DNA from: Neohoeflea coraliihabitans
GTDB lineage: Bacteria > Pseudomonadota > Alphaproteobacteria > Rhizobiales > Rhizobiaceae
Assembly (NCBI RefSeq): GCF_019334345.1
Contig: NZ_JAHWQX010000001.1
Coordinates: 620,001-684,000, forward strand
Length of the DNA: 64,000 nt
Direction: 5' to 3'
This document shows, in pieces, positions 8,587 to 17,111 of the stretch. Under the pieces are notes generated by a model that was not told where the DNA came from, searched no databases, and saw only the letters and a program-made list of their open reading frames with translations. Position 1 is the first letter of the stretch. Each line of letters starts with the position of its first letter. A program made the position numbers and the translations under genes.

Positions 8587-9126
8587 ATGCGTCAGCAGCC
8601 CGAATTTATGCATACGGTAACGGCAGAGAAAGAGCTCTTGAGCGCGCTTCGCGGTGCAGCACGCGGCAGAGAAATCCTCTTCCACGGAACAAGCTACGGC
8701 AGCCTGATCGCCAGAACAGACACTTTGCTCGTGCCGCGTGCCGGCGCTCCCGCGGTGGCGTTGACCCGGTCACCGGAAGTCGCGATTCTCCACGCCACGC
8801 TGACGATGGACAACAATGACGGCATCCCGACGGTTTTCATGTTTGATCGCCAATCCCTGAAAACACGCTACCGCATTGAGCCGCATGCAGATGCAGAACC
8901 TTGGGAGAAGCGAGCCGCGAAATCCGAGATGGAAGAACGGGTCTGGCTTCGAGACATCAGGCCAATTTCAAGGCACCTGATCACCATCTTCTATTGCGTC
9001 GGCGACCGCGTGTATGAGCAGTCGTCCCTAACGCGGTTCGCCATCATTGCTGATCTTCTCGCCCGCGCTCGCATCGCCGCATGGCAAAAGCAGAACGGCT
9101 ACAGAGCTAAAACCTTGGCAGTCTGA
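8587..9126 (+). CDS. Hypothetical protein with ADP-ribosyltransferase-like features
   Basis: 179 residues; the ATG at 8587 follows AGGAGAAGAG. The order of conserved-looking elements is EILFHGTSYGSL (29-40), VALTRSPEVAILHA (57-70), RYRIEP (94-99) and KSEMEERVWLRDIRPI (112-127). A histidine strand, then an S/T-x-S-like strand, then a glutamate strand is the order seen in ADP-ribosyltransferase folds, so an ART-like function is possible. This is only a motif impression. It sits alone between the satellite replication module and a HigA/GIY-YIG pair, suggesting cargo. Confidence 0.5.
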   Translation: MRQQPEFMHTVTAEKELLSALRGAARGREILFHGTSYGSLIARTDTLLVPRAGAPAVALTRSPEVAILHATLTMDNNDGIPTVFMFDRQSLKTRYRIEPHADAEPWEKRAAKSEMEERVWLRDIRPISRHLITIFYCVGDRVYEQSSLTRFAIIADLLARARIAAWQKQNGYRAKTLAV

Positions 9127-9255
9127 ATACCTGCCTGGCCGCGTTAAGAGAGATCGCGAATAAAAAAACGCCCTCCCCCATACGGTCTGCGGCCAGCATG
9201 ACCTATTGCGTTATATGAGGTGATGCGTTCAATTTTGACGATGGAGGACCGAGCA

Positions 9256-9570
9256 ATGTCGAAATCGTCGACGACCACGACTGAGCTTCTGCCGAACCCG
9301 CATCCCGGCGAGATGTTGCTTGAGGAGTTTCTCAAACCCATGGTTCTCAGCCAGAACGCTGTGGCTCGCGCCGTGCATGTGCCGCCTCGCCGCATCAATG
9401 AAATCGTCTTGGGCAAACGCGCCATGTCGGCCGACACCGACCTGCGTCTTGCGCGCTACTTCGGCATGTCCGAGGGCTTTTTCCTCGGGCTGCAGACCAA
9501 CTATGATCTGATGCAACGCCGCCGGGAAATCGAAGGCGACTTGAGCACGATCGAGCCGAGAGTGGCGTAA
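9256..9570 (+). CDS. HigA-family antitoxin-like XRE regulator
   Basis: 104 residues with the HigA signature. NPHPGEMLLEEFLKPMVLSQ at 14-33 is followed by the helix-turn-helix AVARAVHVPPRRINEIVLGK and the C-terminal GMSEGFFLGLQTNYDL. The ATG at 9256 is chosen because GGAGG lies just upstream. HigA antitoxins normally follow a RelE-like higB, but no higB frame lies in 9127-9255. Instead a GIY-YIG gene follows 17 bp later. It probably represses its own promoter. Confidence 0.88.
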   Translation: MSKSSTTTTELLPNPHPGEMLLEEFLKPMVLSQNAVARAVHVPPRRINEIVLGKRAMSADTDLRLARYFGMSEGFFLGLQTNYDLMQRRREIEGDLSTIEPRVA

Positions 9571-9587
9571 GCAAGGAACGCAGAATA

Positions 9588-10058
9588 ATGCATGAACGGT
9601 TTGCCGCAGTTGTTGAGACGCTACATCCACTCTTTGAGGCGCTAGTCGCAGCCCCCTCTTATTCCGGGGGCAAAATACCTCAGTCAATGCCAGAGCAGGG
9701 CGTATATCTCTTTAGCGAAGGCGAGGACCACCTATATGCGGGACGGTCCAATAATATGCGGCAGCGCTATAGCCAGCATACCTGGCCCAGCTCAGGGCAC
9801 CAGGCAGCTTCCTTTGCTTTCCGGCTAGCGCGGGAAAATACTGGTCAAACCACGGCTACCTACAGATCCGGGGACGGTAGCAGGAATGGGCTACAAGCCG
9901 ATCCGGCTTTCTCCCAGGCATTCGCCAGCGCCAAGGCGAGAGTGGGGAAAATGGACTACAGGTTCGTCGAGGTTACCGACCAAACGCAACAGGCGCTGCT
10001 CGAACTCTACGCCGCAATCTCCCTTGGCTGCCCATTCAACGACTTCAACACGTACTAG
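9588..10058 (+). CDS. Small GIY-YIG nuclease-like protein
   Basis: 156 residues. GVYLFSEGEDHLYAGRS (38-54) is the GIY-YIG core, followed by basic residues R58/R60 and H64. A late glutamate (about E139 in LLELYAAISL) and the ending CPFNDFNTY fit the conserved acidic residue of the fold. Single-domain GIY-YIG proteins cut DNA, with one metal held by the glutamate. The close downstream position to a HigA-type gene with no HigB suggests a co-transcribed unit in which the nuclease may be the toxic partner (inference). Confidence 0.75.
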   Translation: MHERFAAVVETLHPLFEALVAAPSYSGGKIPQSMPEQGVYLFSEGEDHLYAGRSNNMRQRYSQHTWPSSGHQAASFAFRLARENTGQTTATYRSGDGSRNGLQADPAFSQAFASAKARVGKMDYRFVEVTDQTQQALLELYAAISLGCPFNDFNTY

Positions 10059-10325
10059 GTTGCCCTACATTGGCATTGCACACTCTCACATTTAAGCTAA
10101 GACCGACACGCTGATCAATCATCAGCCTTTCAGACGCATGGCCAGCGCAAATTGCTCAATCCAAACAACAGGTCCGATCTCGCCCCTACCCGTAGCTGCC
10201 TGTTCTGGGTGACACTTGGGTAGCAAAGCGTGTGTTTCGGGTATCTCAAACCACCGACCACCCTGCTTGTCTGCTCGGCGCGCTCTGTCTTTAAGTCGCA
10301 GCGATCATTAGCGTCACAGTTCGCC

Positions 10326-10444
10326 CCTCAGCGAGCCAGCGCTGGGCGGTCGCATGTGCGCAGGCATAACCCCTCAGGACGTGACACTATCGGCGCTGCT
10401 GGCTCATTGTAACGCCGCCGCGCGCGCGATTGTCTGCGTAGAGT
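10326..10444. repeat. Direct repeat R1, left copy
   Basis: About 119 bp are closely similar to 20328-20444, 10 kb away in the same orientation. Both begin CCTCAGCGAGCCAGC and end TCTGCGTAGAGT, with scattered substitutions and one or two indels. The surrounding 10059-10596 has no gene that I can support. The repeats bracket the nuclease gene and the type I restriction operon. Confidence 0.8.
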
Positions 10445-10596
10445 GCTGGTTAGTTCAAGCCTGGAAGATATTAATTCATCCGCGCGCCAACTCATTCATT
10501 CATCTCTCAAACCACCATTTATTAGACAGCGCGTTGCCTCTACTGTCTCGGAAGGGTGCCTGTTACAAATAAAATAGTTCGTTTCAAGGAAATCGT

Positions 10597-11637
10597 ATGA
10601 CCTCACTCTATAGAATAGTTGGAAATCAGCTTCAGCCCGCCAACCGCCGGGCGCTTACCAAAGAGAGCCTAATCGAAGATTGGCTGGCCGCCGATCCAAA
10701 GCTTGCCGGGCTCGACGCGATGATTATCGGTCGGCAGGTACCAACCGACCACGGCAAGTTCATCGATCTCTTGGCATTGGACGCTACAGGCGCTCTGATC
10801 ATAATCGAACTGAAAAAGAGCCGCACGCCGCGCGAAATCGTCGCGCAAGTGCTCGACTATGCCTCCTCGGTGCGCACGTTGACAACGCCTGAAATTTACG
10901 AACGCGCGGAGAAATTCCTTAACAAGCGACTGGTAACCGCCTTCCGCGAACGGTTTGGCGAAACGATACCCGAACGGCTCAACGCTACGCATTCTATGCT
11001 GATCGTCGCGAGCGAGCTTGACCAGGCTTCGCGCCGAATCGTCGAGTATCTTTCCGAGGAGCATGGCGTTGCAATCAACACAGTGTTCTTCAACGTCTTT
11101 GAGGCCAATGGAGAGGAATGGCTAACGACAGACTTCCTGCTCGATCAGGAAGAGGTCGAAGAACGCTCCGAACGCAAAGTTCGCGCTCCGTGGTCGGGGT
11201 ACTTTTTCGCTAATGCTGGCCTCAACGAGAATCGATCGTGGGAGGATTATCGCAAATATGGTTACGTGGCCGCAGGCGGTGGAGAATTCTATTCGGGTCG
11301 CTTGGGCCAGTTGGGGGTTGGCGATGAGGTATTCGTCTTCGATAAAGGCAATGGCTACATTGGCTATGGCGTCGTCACTGCAGAAAAGACCCCAGCCGCT
11401 GACTTCCAGACGCAGGACGGCCCCCTTCTCGAACAGCCGCTGATTGGCGAGAGCTTGGGACACGACTTCGAGAATCCCGAGCTTGCTGAATATGTTGTCG
11501 GTATAGACTGGAAGCGCACCGTAGATCGCACACAGGGCAAATGGTTCAAGGGCGCCTTCGCCAACCAAAACATTGTCTGCAAGCTGCGCGACCAAGCCAC
11601 GGTTGATTTTCTAAAAGCAGAGTTTGGGTTGGAGTAG
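10597..11637 (+). CDS. NucS/DUF91-like nuclease with PUA/EVE-like C-terminal domain
   Basis: 346 residues. The N-terminal half has a PD-(D/E)XK active-site layout as in NucS/RecB-like nucleases: E27, D57 in GKFIDLLALD, E71 and K73 in IIIELKKS, and Q84. The C-terminal half, with WSGYFFANAG (about 199-208) and LGVGDEVFVFDKGNGYIGYG (239-258), resembles PUA/EVE-like domains that read modified bases. The combination would suit modification-dependent cleavage, but that is inference. AAGGAAAT precedes the ATG. It stands alone upstream of the type I locus. Confidence 0.7.
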   Translation: MTSLYRIVGNQLQPANRRALTKESLIEDWLAADPKLAGLDAMIIGRQVPTDHGKFIDLLALDATGALIIIELKKSRTPREIVAQVLDYASSVRTLTTPEIYERAEKFLNKRLVTAFRERFGETIPERLNATHSMLIVASELDQASRRIVEYLSEEHGVAINTVFFNVFEANGEEWLTTDFLLDQEEVEERSERKVRAPWSGYFFANAGLNENRSWEDYRKYGYVAAGGGEFYSGRLGQLGVGDEVFVFDKGNGYIGYGVVTAEKTPAADFQTQDGPLLEQPLIGESLGHDFENPELAEYVVGIDWKRTVDRTQGKWFKGAFANQNIVCKLRDQATVDFLKAEFGLE

Positions 11638-11858
11638 ACCGGACGTCACAACCGCTAGTCAGCGAAGCGTTCGGAAACTTGCAGAGCGTGCTGGGTGCTG
11701 CCTTCCTCGCACCCATCGCGATCGGAGGCATCGTCATCATCGTTGGCACTCTGAGACAGCCCCAACGAACTGTCGTACGCTGACGTGCCGCAAGTATTGA
11801 AGCGATACCGCGAATTCTACGGGGACACTGCGCAGGAATTGCAGCGCGACCTCTAGGA

Positions 11859-12133
11859 TTTTCCCTGACAAGGCCTCTGTGGTCGTCTTATTGGATAGAT
11901 CGTCTTGAAACCGAAGGAGACGATCAATGGCTGAAATCATCACCCTCAAGCAGCTCTGCGCCGAACTGAAGCTTGATCCGCGCGAGGCCCGCGAACGCCT
12001 GCGCTCAGCAGCTCGCGATCCCAAGAAACACCCTGAACTCGCCAAGCTGCACAAACCTCGTGCCCCCTGGAGCTGGATCAAAGGATCGGCCGGGGAGAAG
12101 GAAGCGAGGACTATTTTCACTTCGAAGAGCTAG
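11859..12133. repeat. Direct repeat R2, left copy (carries a 68-aa gene)
   Basis: About 275 bp match 20960-21235. They include TTTTCCCTGACAAGGC, a leader with TAGATCGTCTTGAAACCGAA, the ribosome site and a whole 68-codon gene. Similarity stops at the stop codon of the right copy. With R1 this makes a repeated pair on both sides of the type I operon. The stretch 11638-11858 has no credible gene. Confidence 0.85.
11927..12133 (+). CDS. Conserved 68-residue protein, left paralogue
   Basis: Begins MAEIITLKQLCAELKLDPRE and is almost identical to the product of 21029-21235 (about 56 of 68 residues). Substitutions are mostly conservative and codons differ at third positions, so the protein is under selection. 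The N-terminal half (LKQLCAELKLDPREARERLR) looks like a small helix-turn-helix. The C-terminal half is basic with WSWIKGSAGEKEA. AAGGAGA precedes the ATG. It may be a small DNA-binding protein of the element; function unknown. Confidence 0.75.
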   Translation: MAEIITLKQLCAELKLDPREARERLRSAARDPKKHPELAKLHKPRAPWSWIKGSAGEKEARTIFTSKS

Positions 12134-12155
12134 CGCTACCTTGCCGCCAAAGCAA

Positions 12156-12183
12156 AGCGCGCCTGCCAATATTCAGGCGCGCT
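12156..12183 (+). terminator. Hairpin terminator after the 68-aa gene
   Basis: AGCGCGCCTG (12156-12165) pairs exactly with CAGGCGCGCT (12174-12183) around an 8-nt loop, followed by CTTT. It separates the small gene from hsdM. The T run is short, so termination may be partial. Confidence 0.5.
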
Positions 12184-12328
12184 CTTTGGTGGTCACCGGG
12201 TTTCCTTTTCCTGCACCCCGGCTCCGACACACACCGCTGTCCGAACGGCCGTCGCTTGACTGAAAGCATCTGAGCGATTCTTCTGCGCGAATCGCAAACT
12301 ACTTCAGGGCAAGGGGAACGTCCAACCA

Positions 12329-14515
12329 ATGAACGTTCAAGTTCACGAGCGGCTAAAGGCCGACATCTGGGAAATCGCCAACCGGCTGCGCGGGCCGTAT
12401 CGCCCACCGCAATACCGTCTGGTCATGCTGCCGATTGTCGTTCTGCGCCGACTGGATTGTCTACTTGAGCCCACCAAGGATGCTGTACTTAAGGAATACA
12501 AGAAGCTGACGGCGCAGAACGTGCCGGAAAGCGCGATGGAGCGACTGCTTGGCCGTGCCGCCAACCCTGACCGCAAACATCCGCTCTACAATACCAGCGC
12601 CTACACCTTCGAGCGCCTGCTGGGCGATCCCGAAAATATCGCGCCGAACCTCGTCTCCTACATCAACGGCTTCTCGTCCACCGCCCGGACCATCTTCGAG
12701 AAATTCAAGTTCACCGACCAGATCGAAAAGCTCGACGCCAGCAACCGGCTTTTCACCATCGTCAAGGCGATGGCTGATGTGGACCTGCACCCGGATCGCA
12801 TCGACAACCTGCAAATGGGCTATCTGTTCGAACATCTGGTGATGCGCTTCAACGAACAGGCCAACGAAGAGGCCGGCGACCACTTCACCCCGCGCGAGGT
12901 CATCCGCCTGATGGCCAACCTCGTCTATACGGGTGAGCAGGACGTCTACACGCCGGGCATTTTCCGAACGATCTACGACCCGGCCTGCGGGACCGGCGGG
13001 ATGCTGTCAGAATCCGAAAAGTTCATTCTCGGCCAGAACAGCCAAGCCAACCTTGCCCTGCATGGACAGGAATACAACGACGAGTCCTGGGCGATTTGCT
13101 GTTCTGACATGCTGATCAAGGATGAGGACACCAAGAACATCGTGCTTGGTGACACGCTGGGCGATGGCAAGACCCGTGACGGATTCGAGGGAAGCAGCTT
13201 TCACTACATGCTCGCCAACCCGCCCTTCGGCGTCGAGTGGAAGGATCAGAAAGCGGTCGTTGAACGCGAGCACAAGGAGATGGGCTTTTCAGGTCGTTTC
13301 GGCGCTGGCCTGCCCGCAATCAATGACGGTTCGCTGCTGTTTCTGCAGCACATGATTGAGAAGATGCATCCCTATGAAGCGGGGGACGAGGACGCAACTG
13401 GATCCAAGATCGCGGTGGTCTTTAACGGCTCGCCTTTGTTCTCTGGCGATGCAGGCTCGGGGCCGTCGAATATCCGCCGCTGGATCATCGAGAACGATTG
13501 GCTCGACGCCATCGTCGCCCTACCTGATCAGCTCTTCTACAATACGGGCATCTTCACCTATGTCTGGCTCGTCACCAACCGCAAGGCACCTGAGCGGCGC
13601 GGCAAGGTGCAACTGATCGACGGCACGCGGTTCTTCGAGAAGATGAAGAAGAGCCTCAACAATAAGCGCAACGAGATCAGCGATGACCAGATCAATGACC
13701 TGACCCGTCTCTACGGCAATTTCAAAGATGAGGAAAAGGCCGAGGTCGTCCTCGACCAAAAGACGGGCGAGAAGGAGACTCGCGTCGTCTCCCGCGTCTT
13801 CGAGAATCGCGAGTTTGGCTTCCTCAAGGTGACGGTGGAGCGTCCCCTGCGCATGAATTTCGAAGCGACGCCAGAGCGTATCGCCCGGCTGGATGACCAG
13901 AAAGCTTTCGCCAATCTTGCCATCTCCAAAAAGCGCAAGGATGCGAAAGCGGTCGAGGCCGAGGAAGCGGCTGGGCGCGCCGAACAGGATGCCATTCGCG
14001 CTTTGCTTTCAACTCTGGAAGCCAAGCGGCGCTACATGGATCGCGAGGCGTTTGATGAGGACCTGTCTCGCGCCGCCAAGCGCGCCGGACTGAAACTCGC
14101 CGCGCCCATCAAGAAGGCGATCTTTGCCGCGCTGGGCGAGCGCGACCCGGATGCCGAGATTTGCCGCGACGGTAAGGGCAGGCCGGAGCCGGACAGCGAG
14201 TTGCGCGACACCGAGAATATCCCGCTGCCCGAAGGCACGGCCCTGCCGCTGCCCATGCAGTTCGGGCCGGACAAGCCCAATGACAGACTGGTGGACGAAT
14301 TCCGCGATGTGATCGACGCCTATATGGCGCGCGAGGTGCTGCCGCATGTGGGGGATGCCTGGGTCGATTATGACAAGACCAAGGTCGGCTATGAAATCCC
14401 AATCAACCGGCATTTCTACGTCTACAAGCCGCCGCGCCCGCTGGATGAGATCGAAGCCGACATCACCGCGCTGGAAGGCGAGATTGCCGGGCTGCTCAAG
14501 GGACTGGTGGCATGA
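12329..14515 (+). CDS. hsdM: Type I restriction-modification DNA methyltransferase subunit
   Basis: 728 residues. An N-terminal HsdM helical domain (about 1-150) is followed by the N6-adenine methyltransferase core. SAM motif I is DPACGTGGM (217-225) and catalytic motif IV is NPPF (297-300). A long C-terminal extension (about 500-728) is typical of this HsdM branch and contacts the S subunit. With HsdS it methylates adenine in a bipartite target. It is the first gene of a five-gene operon and overlaps hsdS by 4 bp (ATGA). Confidence 0.97.
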   Translation: MNVQVHERLKADIWEIANRLRGPYRPPQYRLVMLPIVVLRRLDCLLEPTKDAVLKEYKKLTAQNVPESAMERLLGRAANPDRKHPLYNTSAYTFERLLGDPENIAPNLVSYINGFSSTARTIFEKFKFTDQIEKLDASNRLFTIVKAMADVDLHPDRIDNLQMGYLFEHLVMRFNEQANEEAGDHFTPREVIRLMANLVYTGEQDVYTPGIFRTIYDPACGTGGMLSESEKFILGQNSQANLALHGQEYNDESWAICCSDMLIKDEDTKNIVLGDTLGDGKTRDGFEGSSFHYMLANPPFGVEWKDQKAVVEREHKEMGFSGRFGAGLPAINDGSLLFLQHMIEKMHPYEAGDEDATGSKIAVVFNGSPLFSGDAGSGPSNIRRWIIENDWLDAIVALPDQLFYNTGIFTYVWLVTNRKAPERRGKVQLIDGTRFFEKMKKSLNNKRNEISDDQINDLTRLYGNFKDEEKAEVVLDQKTGEKETRVVSRVFENREFGFLKVTVERPLRMNFEATPERIARLDDQKAFANLAISKKRKDAKAVEAEEAAGRAEQDAIRALLSTLEAKRRYMDREAFDEDLSRAAKRAGLKLAAPIKKAIFAALGERDPDAEICRDGKGRPEPDSELRDTENIPLPEGTALPLPMQFGPDKPNDRLVDEFRDVIDAYMAREVLPHVGDAWVDYDKTKVGYEIPINRHFYVYKPPRPLDEIEADITALEGEIAGLLKGLVA

Positions 14516-15786
14516 GCTACTTCGCGCGCAGTGATGAGCTGCCGGGTTGGGCGGCGCATGTCCCGGAAGGTTGGGGCAAGGGCTGGCTTAAATGGTCGGT
14601 CGGGCTGTCAACGAAGCGCCCAACTGAGTCGGAACAGGAGGCTCTTCCATACATCTCGAATGAGGATATTGCTTCTTGGACGGGGAAGCTTCTGGTTGAG
14701 GAGCCGAAACCGGCCGAAGCGGATAGTCGGACATTTCAGAAAGATGATGTTCTCTTCAACAAGCTCCGTCCGTATCTCGCTAAGGTCTATCACGCAACAT
14801 TTGACGGCGTGAGTTCAGGTGAGTTGCTGTGCCTTCGGCCGTCTGAGGCTGTTGAACCGCGCTTCCTGTTTTATGTTCTGGTATCAAAAGGCTTCGTCGA
14901 CACGATCAATTCCGAAACCTTTGGATCAAAGATGCCTCGCGCGGATTGGGAGACGGTCGGCCACCAGCCGCTGCCCCTTCCGCCCCTCGAAACCCAGCAG
15001 CGGGTTGCGCGGTTTCTGGATGAGAAGACGGCGCGGATCGATGCGCTGATCGAGAAGAAGCGCGCGCTTCTGGACCGGCTGGCCGAAAAGCGTCAGGCCC
15101 TCATCACCCGCGCCGTCACCAAGGGCCTGAACCCCAACGCCCCGATGAAGCCTTCTGGCATCGACTGGCTTGGCGACATCCCGGCAAACTGGCAAGTTAA
15201 GAGGTTATCTTTCGTTACTGATGTGATCGACTGTAAACACAGAACGCCGGAATACGTTGACGACGGTATCCCGCTGGTGAGTACGACAGAGGTGAAGCCG
15301 TTTCGCATTGACTATGCGACTAAACGGATGGTCAGTGATGACGAATTTGAACTGATGTCCGAGGGCGGTCGGAAACCTGGTCCTGGCGATATTATCTACA
15401 GCAGAAACGCGTCAGTTGGCTCAGCGGCGCTTGTAAGGACAGCAGATCCACTTTGCCTAGGTCAAGACCTTTGCCTAATTCGGCCAAAGGCGATCAACTC
15501 TGAATTCTTGGAGTTTTTCTTGAATTCTAGAGCATGTTTGGAGCAATTAGATCGAGAATTAGTCGGCGCGACATTCAAGCGGGTCAATGTAGACGCAATA
15601 AAGAAATACTTCACGCTTCTACCTCCTGCTGCAGAACAGGACGCAATTGCGGCATGGCTGAACGAACGCCTCTCCGAGGAGGAGGCTAATTCCTCAAAGG
15701 TCGAGAAGAGCCTTGATCTCCTAGTTGAATACCGCGCGGCCATCATCACCGCTTCGGTCACTGGACAGGTCGCAGATTTGGCATGA
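14512..15786 (+). CDS. hsdS: Type I restriction-modification specificity subunit
   Basis: 424 residues with two target-recognition domains (about 15-165 and 215-375). Each is followed by a conserved helical spacer: LPPLETQQRVARFLDEKTAR near 161-180 and LLPPAAEQDAIAAWLNERL near 365. The helices set the spacing of the two half-sites. It guides both methylation by HsdM and cleavage by HsdR. It overlaps hsdM and the next gene by 4 bp each. The recognised sequence cannot be deduced here. The recognition domains are AT-richer than the helices, as usual for exchanged modules. Confidence 0.96.
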   Translation: MSYFARSDELPGWAAHVPEGWGKGWLKWSVGLSTKRPTESEQEALPYISNEDIASWTGKLLVEEPKPAEADSRTFQKDDVLFNKLRPYLAKVYHATFDGVSSGELLCLRPSEAVEPRFLFYVLVSKGFVDTINSETFGSKMPRADWETVGHQPLPLPPLETQQRVARFLDEKTARIDALIEKKRALLDRLAEKRQALITRAVTKGLNPNAPMKPSGIDWLGDIPANWQVKRLSFVTDVIDCKHRTPEYVDDGIPLVSTTEVKPFRIDYATKRMVSDDEFELMSEGGRKPGPGDIIYSRNASVGSAALVRTADPLCLGQDLCLIRPKAINSEFLEFFLNSRACLEQLDRELVGATFKRVNVDAIKKYFTLLPPAAEQDAIAAWLNERLSEEEANSSKVEKSLDLLVEYRAAIITASVTGQVADLA

Positions 15787-16370
15787 CTCTCGACGCGTCC
15801 AGCTATTTCGATCATATCAAAGCGTACATCAGCGACGCGTACATCGTTCATCGCGGTGATGGTGGTGAGATCGTCCTTCGTGAGAAGTACTTCCGCGAAG
15901 ACGAGACCAGAAAGACCACGCGCGAGGTGAAGCTGCCCTATAAGGGCAAGGCGTTCGCCATCAAGCTCGATGGGCGCAATAATTCCCTTTTCCATTTCCT
16001 TGATGAAAACGGCAAGGAATGGTCCAAGCGCTGCGACTTCGTTGTCTTCCAATGCTTCAACCGAAAGGTAACGGCGTACCTGTTCGAGTTCAAGACGAAG
16101 AGCCTCGACGCAGGCTCGATCATCGACCAACTAAAGTCAGGGCTTCATTGGTGTGCTTGCTTGCGAAAGGTGGTCGCCCAGTACACCGGTGATACGAGGC
16201 CGTTGGAGGTCAAGAAATTTGTCCTGACCGAGAACAACAATCCTGACGCTTATTTCGATGCGCACAAGAAATATCTCGCCCGTGACCCTTCCGTTCGCCA
16301 CTATCACTATGATGAAATTGAAACGCTCGGGCTTGATGATCTTGAGAATGACTCGGTAAATACAGTTTGA
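15783..16370 (+). CDS. PD-(D/E)XK-like protein embedded in the type I operon
   Basis: 195 residues starting in an ATGA overlap with hsdS. No named family is recognised. KRCDFVVFQ (about 82-90) followed by VTAYLFEFKTKSLDAGSIID (about 95-114) and QLKSG has the D...ExK...QL pattern of PD-(D/E)XK nuclease-like folds. No signal peptide or membrane segment is seen. Its place between hsdS and hsdR, beside a TIR-like gene, suggests an accessory effector or control factor of the restriction complex (inference). It could also be inactive. Confidence 0.6.
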   Translation: MTLDASSYFDHIKAYISDAYIVHRGDGGEIVLREKYFREDETRKTTREVKLPYKGKAFAIKLDGRNNSLFHFLDENGKEWSKRCDFVVFQCFNRKVTAYLFEFKTKSLDAGSIIDQLKSGLHWCACLRKVVAQYTGDTRPLEVKKFVLTENNNPDAYFDAHKKYLARDPSVRHYHYDEIETLGLDDLENDSVNTV

Positions 16371-16385
16371 AGGCTGGGGGATGCA

Positions 16386-17111
16386 ATGGCAATTGAATTT
16401 CACGATGGGCCTGACGCTCTGATCGAATTAGTAGCATCGCATGACGTCAAAGGTGAATGGTCTGATGACGGAAACGGGCGGCTATCGTTCAGGTCGCAGC
16501 GGGGTGGTGTGCTGAACTACTGGCCTCGAAAGGGAACAGTACAGTGTCAGGGTAAGGCCGAGCCAAAAGCCGAACTGGAGGCCATTTTCTCGTCCACTGG
16601 AGCTGCCGTTCCCGCTGCCGCTCGGGCAAAACCAAAAGACGGCAAAACAAAAATCTTCGTGGTCCACGGACACGATATGACAGCTCTGGAACAGCTTGAG
16701 CTTGTTCTGAGGCGGCTTAATCTCGATCCCTATATTCTGCAAAACAACGATGGCGGCTCAAACACGATCATCGAGGCGCTTGAACAGCAGATTTACGATG
16801 AAGCCGCATTTGGCATCGTCCTCATGACGCCGGACGATTTCGGCTATGCAAAAGCGAAGGGTGAAGACGCCAGCCAACCTCGCGCTCGTCAGAATGTCAT
16901 ACTTGAACTTGGGATGGTCCTTGCCTCGTTGGGTCGGAACAGAATGGTAATCCTCAAGAAGGGTGCCTTGGAGACACCCAGCGATGTTGATGGAGTGCTG
17001 CGGCTGGAGTTCAACGATCACGTCAAGGAAATCGCTGTCAAACTGGCCCGCAGAATGAAGTCGGCTGGTATCGAGATCGACGACGCCCTCGTCGCTGGCT
17101 GTGGAGCCTGA
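16386..17111 (+). CDS. TIR-like predicted nucleotide-binding protein (PF10137 type) in the type I operon
   Basis: 241 residues. An N-terminal domain of about 70 residues (with GGVLNYWPRKGTVQCQGK) is followed by a TIR-like domain at about 87-215. KIFVVHGHD (89-97) is strand A with its loop. NTIIEALEQ (126-134) holds the candidate catalytic glutamate E130. FGIVLMTPDDFG (142-153) and RARQNVILELGMVLASLGR (166-184) are the other family hallmarks. Related domains cleave NAD in antiphage effectors. Its TGA overlaps the hsdR ATG by 1 bp, so it is made together with the restriction subunit. Confidence 0.85.
   Translation: MAIEFHDGPDALIELVASHDVKGEWSDDGNGRLSFRSQRGGVLNYWPRKGTVQCQGKAEPKAELEAIFSSTGAAVPAAARAKPKDGKTKIFVVHGHDMTALEQLELVLRRLNLDPYILQNNDGGSNTIIEALEQQIYDEAAFGIVLMTPDDFGYAKAKGEDASQPRARQNVILELGMVLASLGRNRMVILKKGALETPSDVDGVLRLEFNDHVKEIAVKLARRMKSAGIEIDDALVAGCGA

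Noticed and set aside
9127-9255. Possible higB toxin upstream of the HigA-like gene
   Set aside because: Only 129 bp with no frame resembling RelE/HigB on either strand.
11640-11790. Open frame with a hydrophobic stretch (FLAPIAIGGIVIIVGTL) after the NucS-like gene
   Set aside because: No ATG or GTG with a ribosome site; the frame is open only by running back into the previous gene in another frame.
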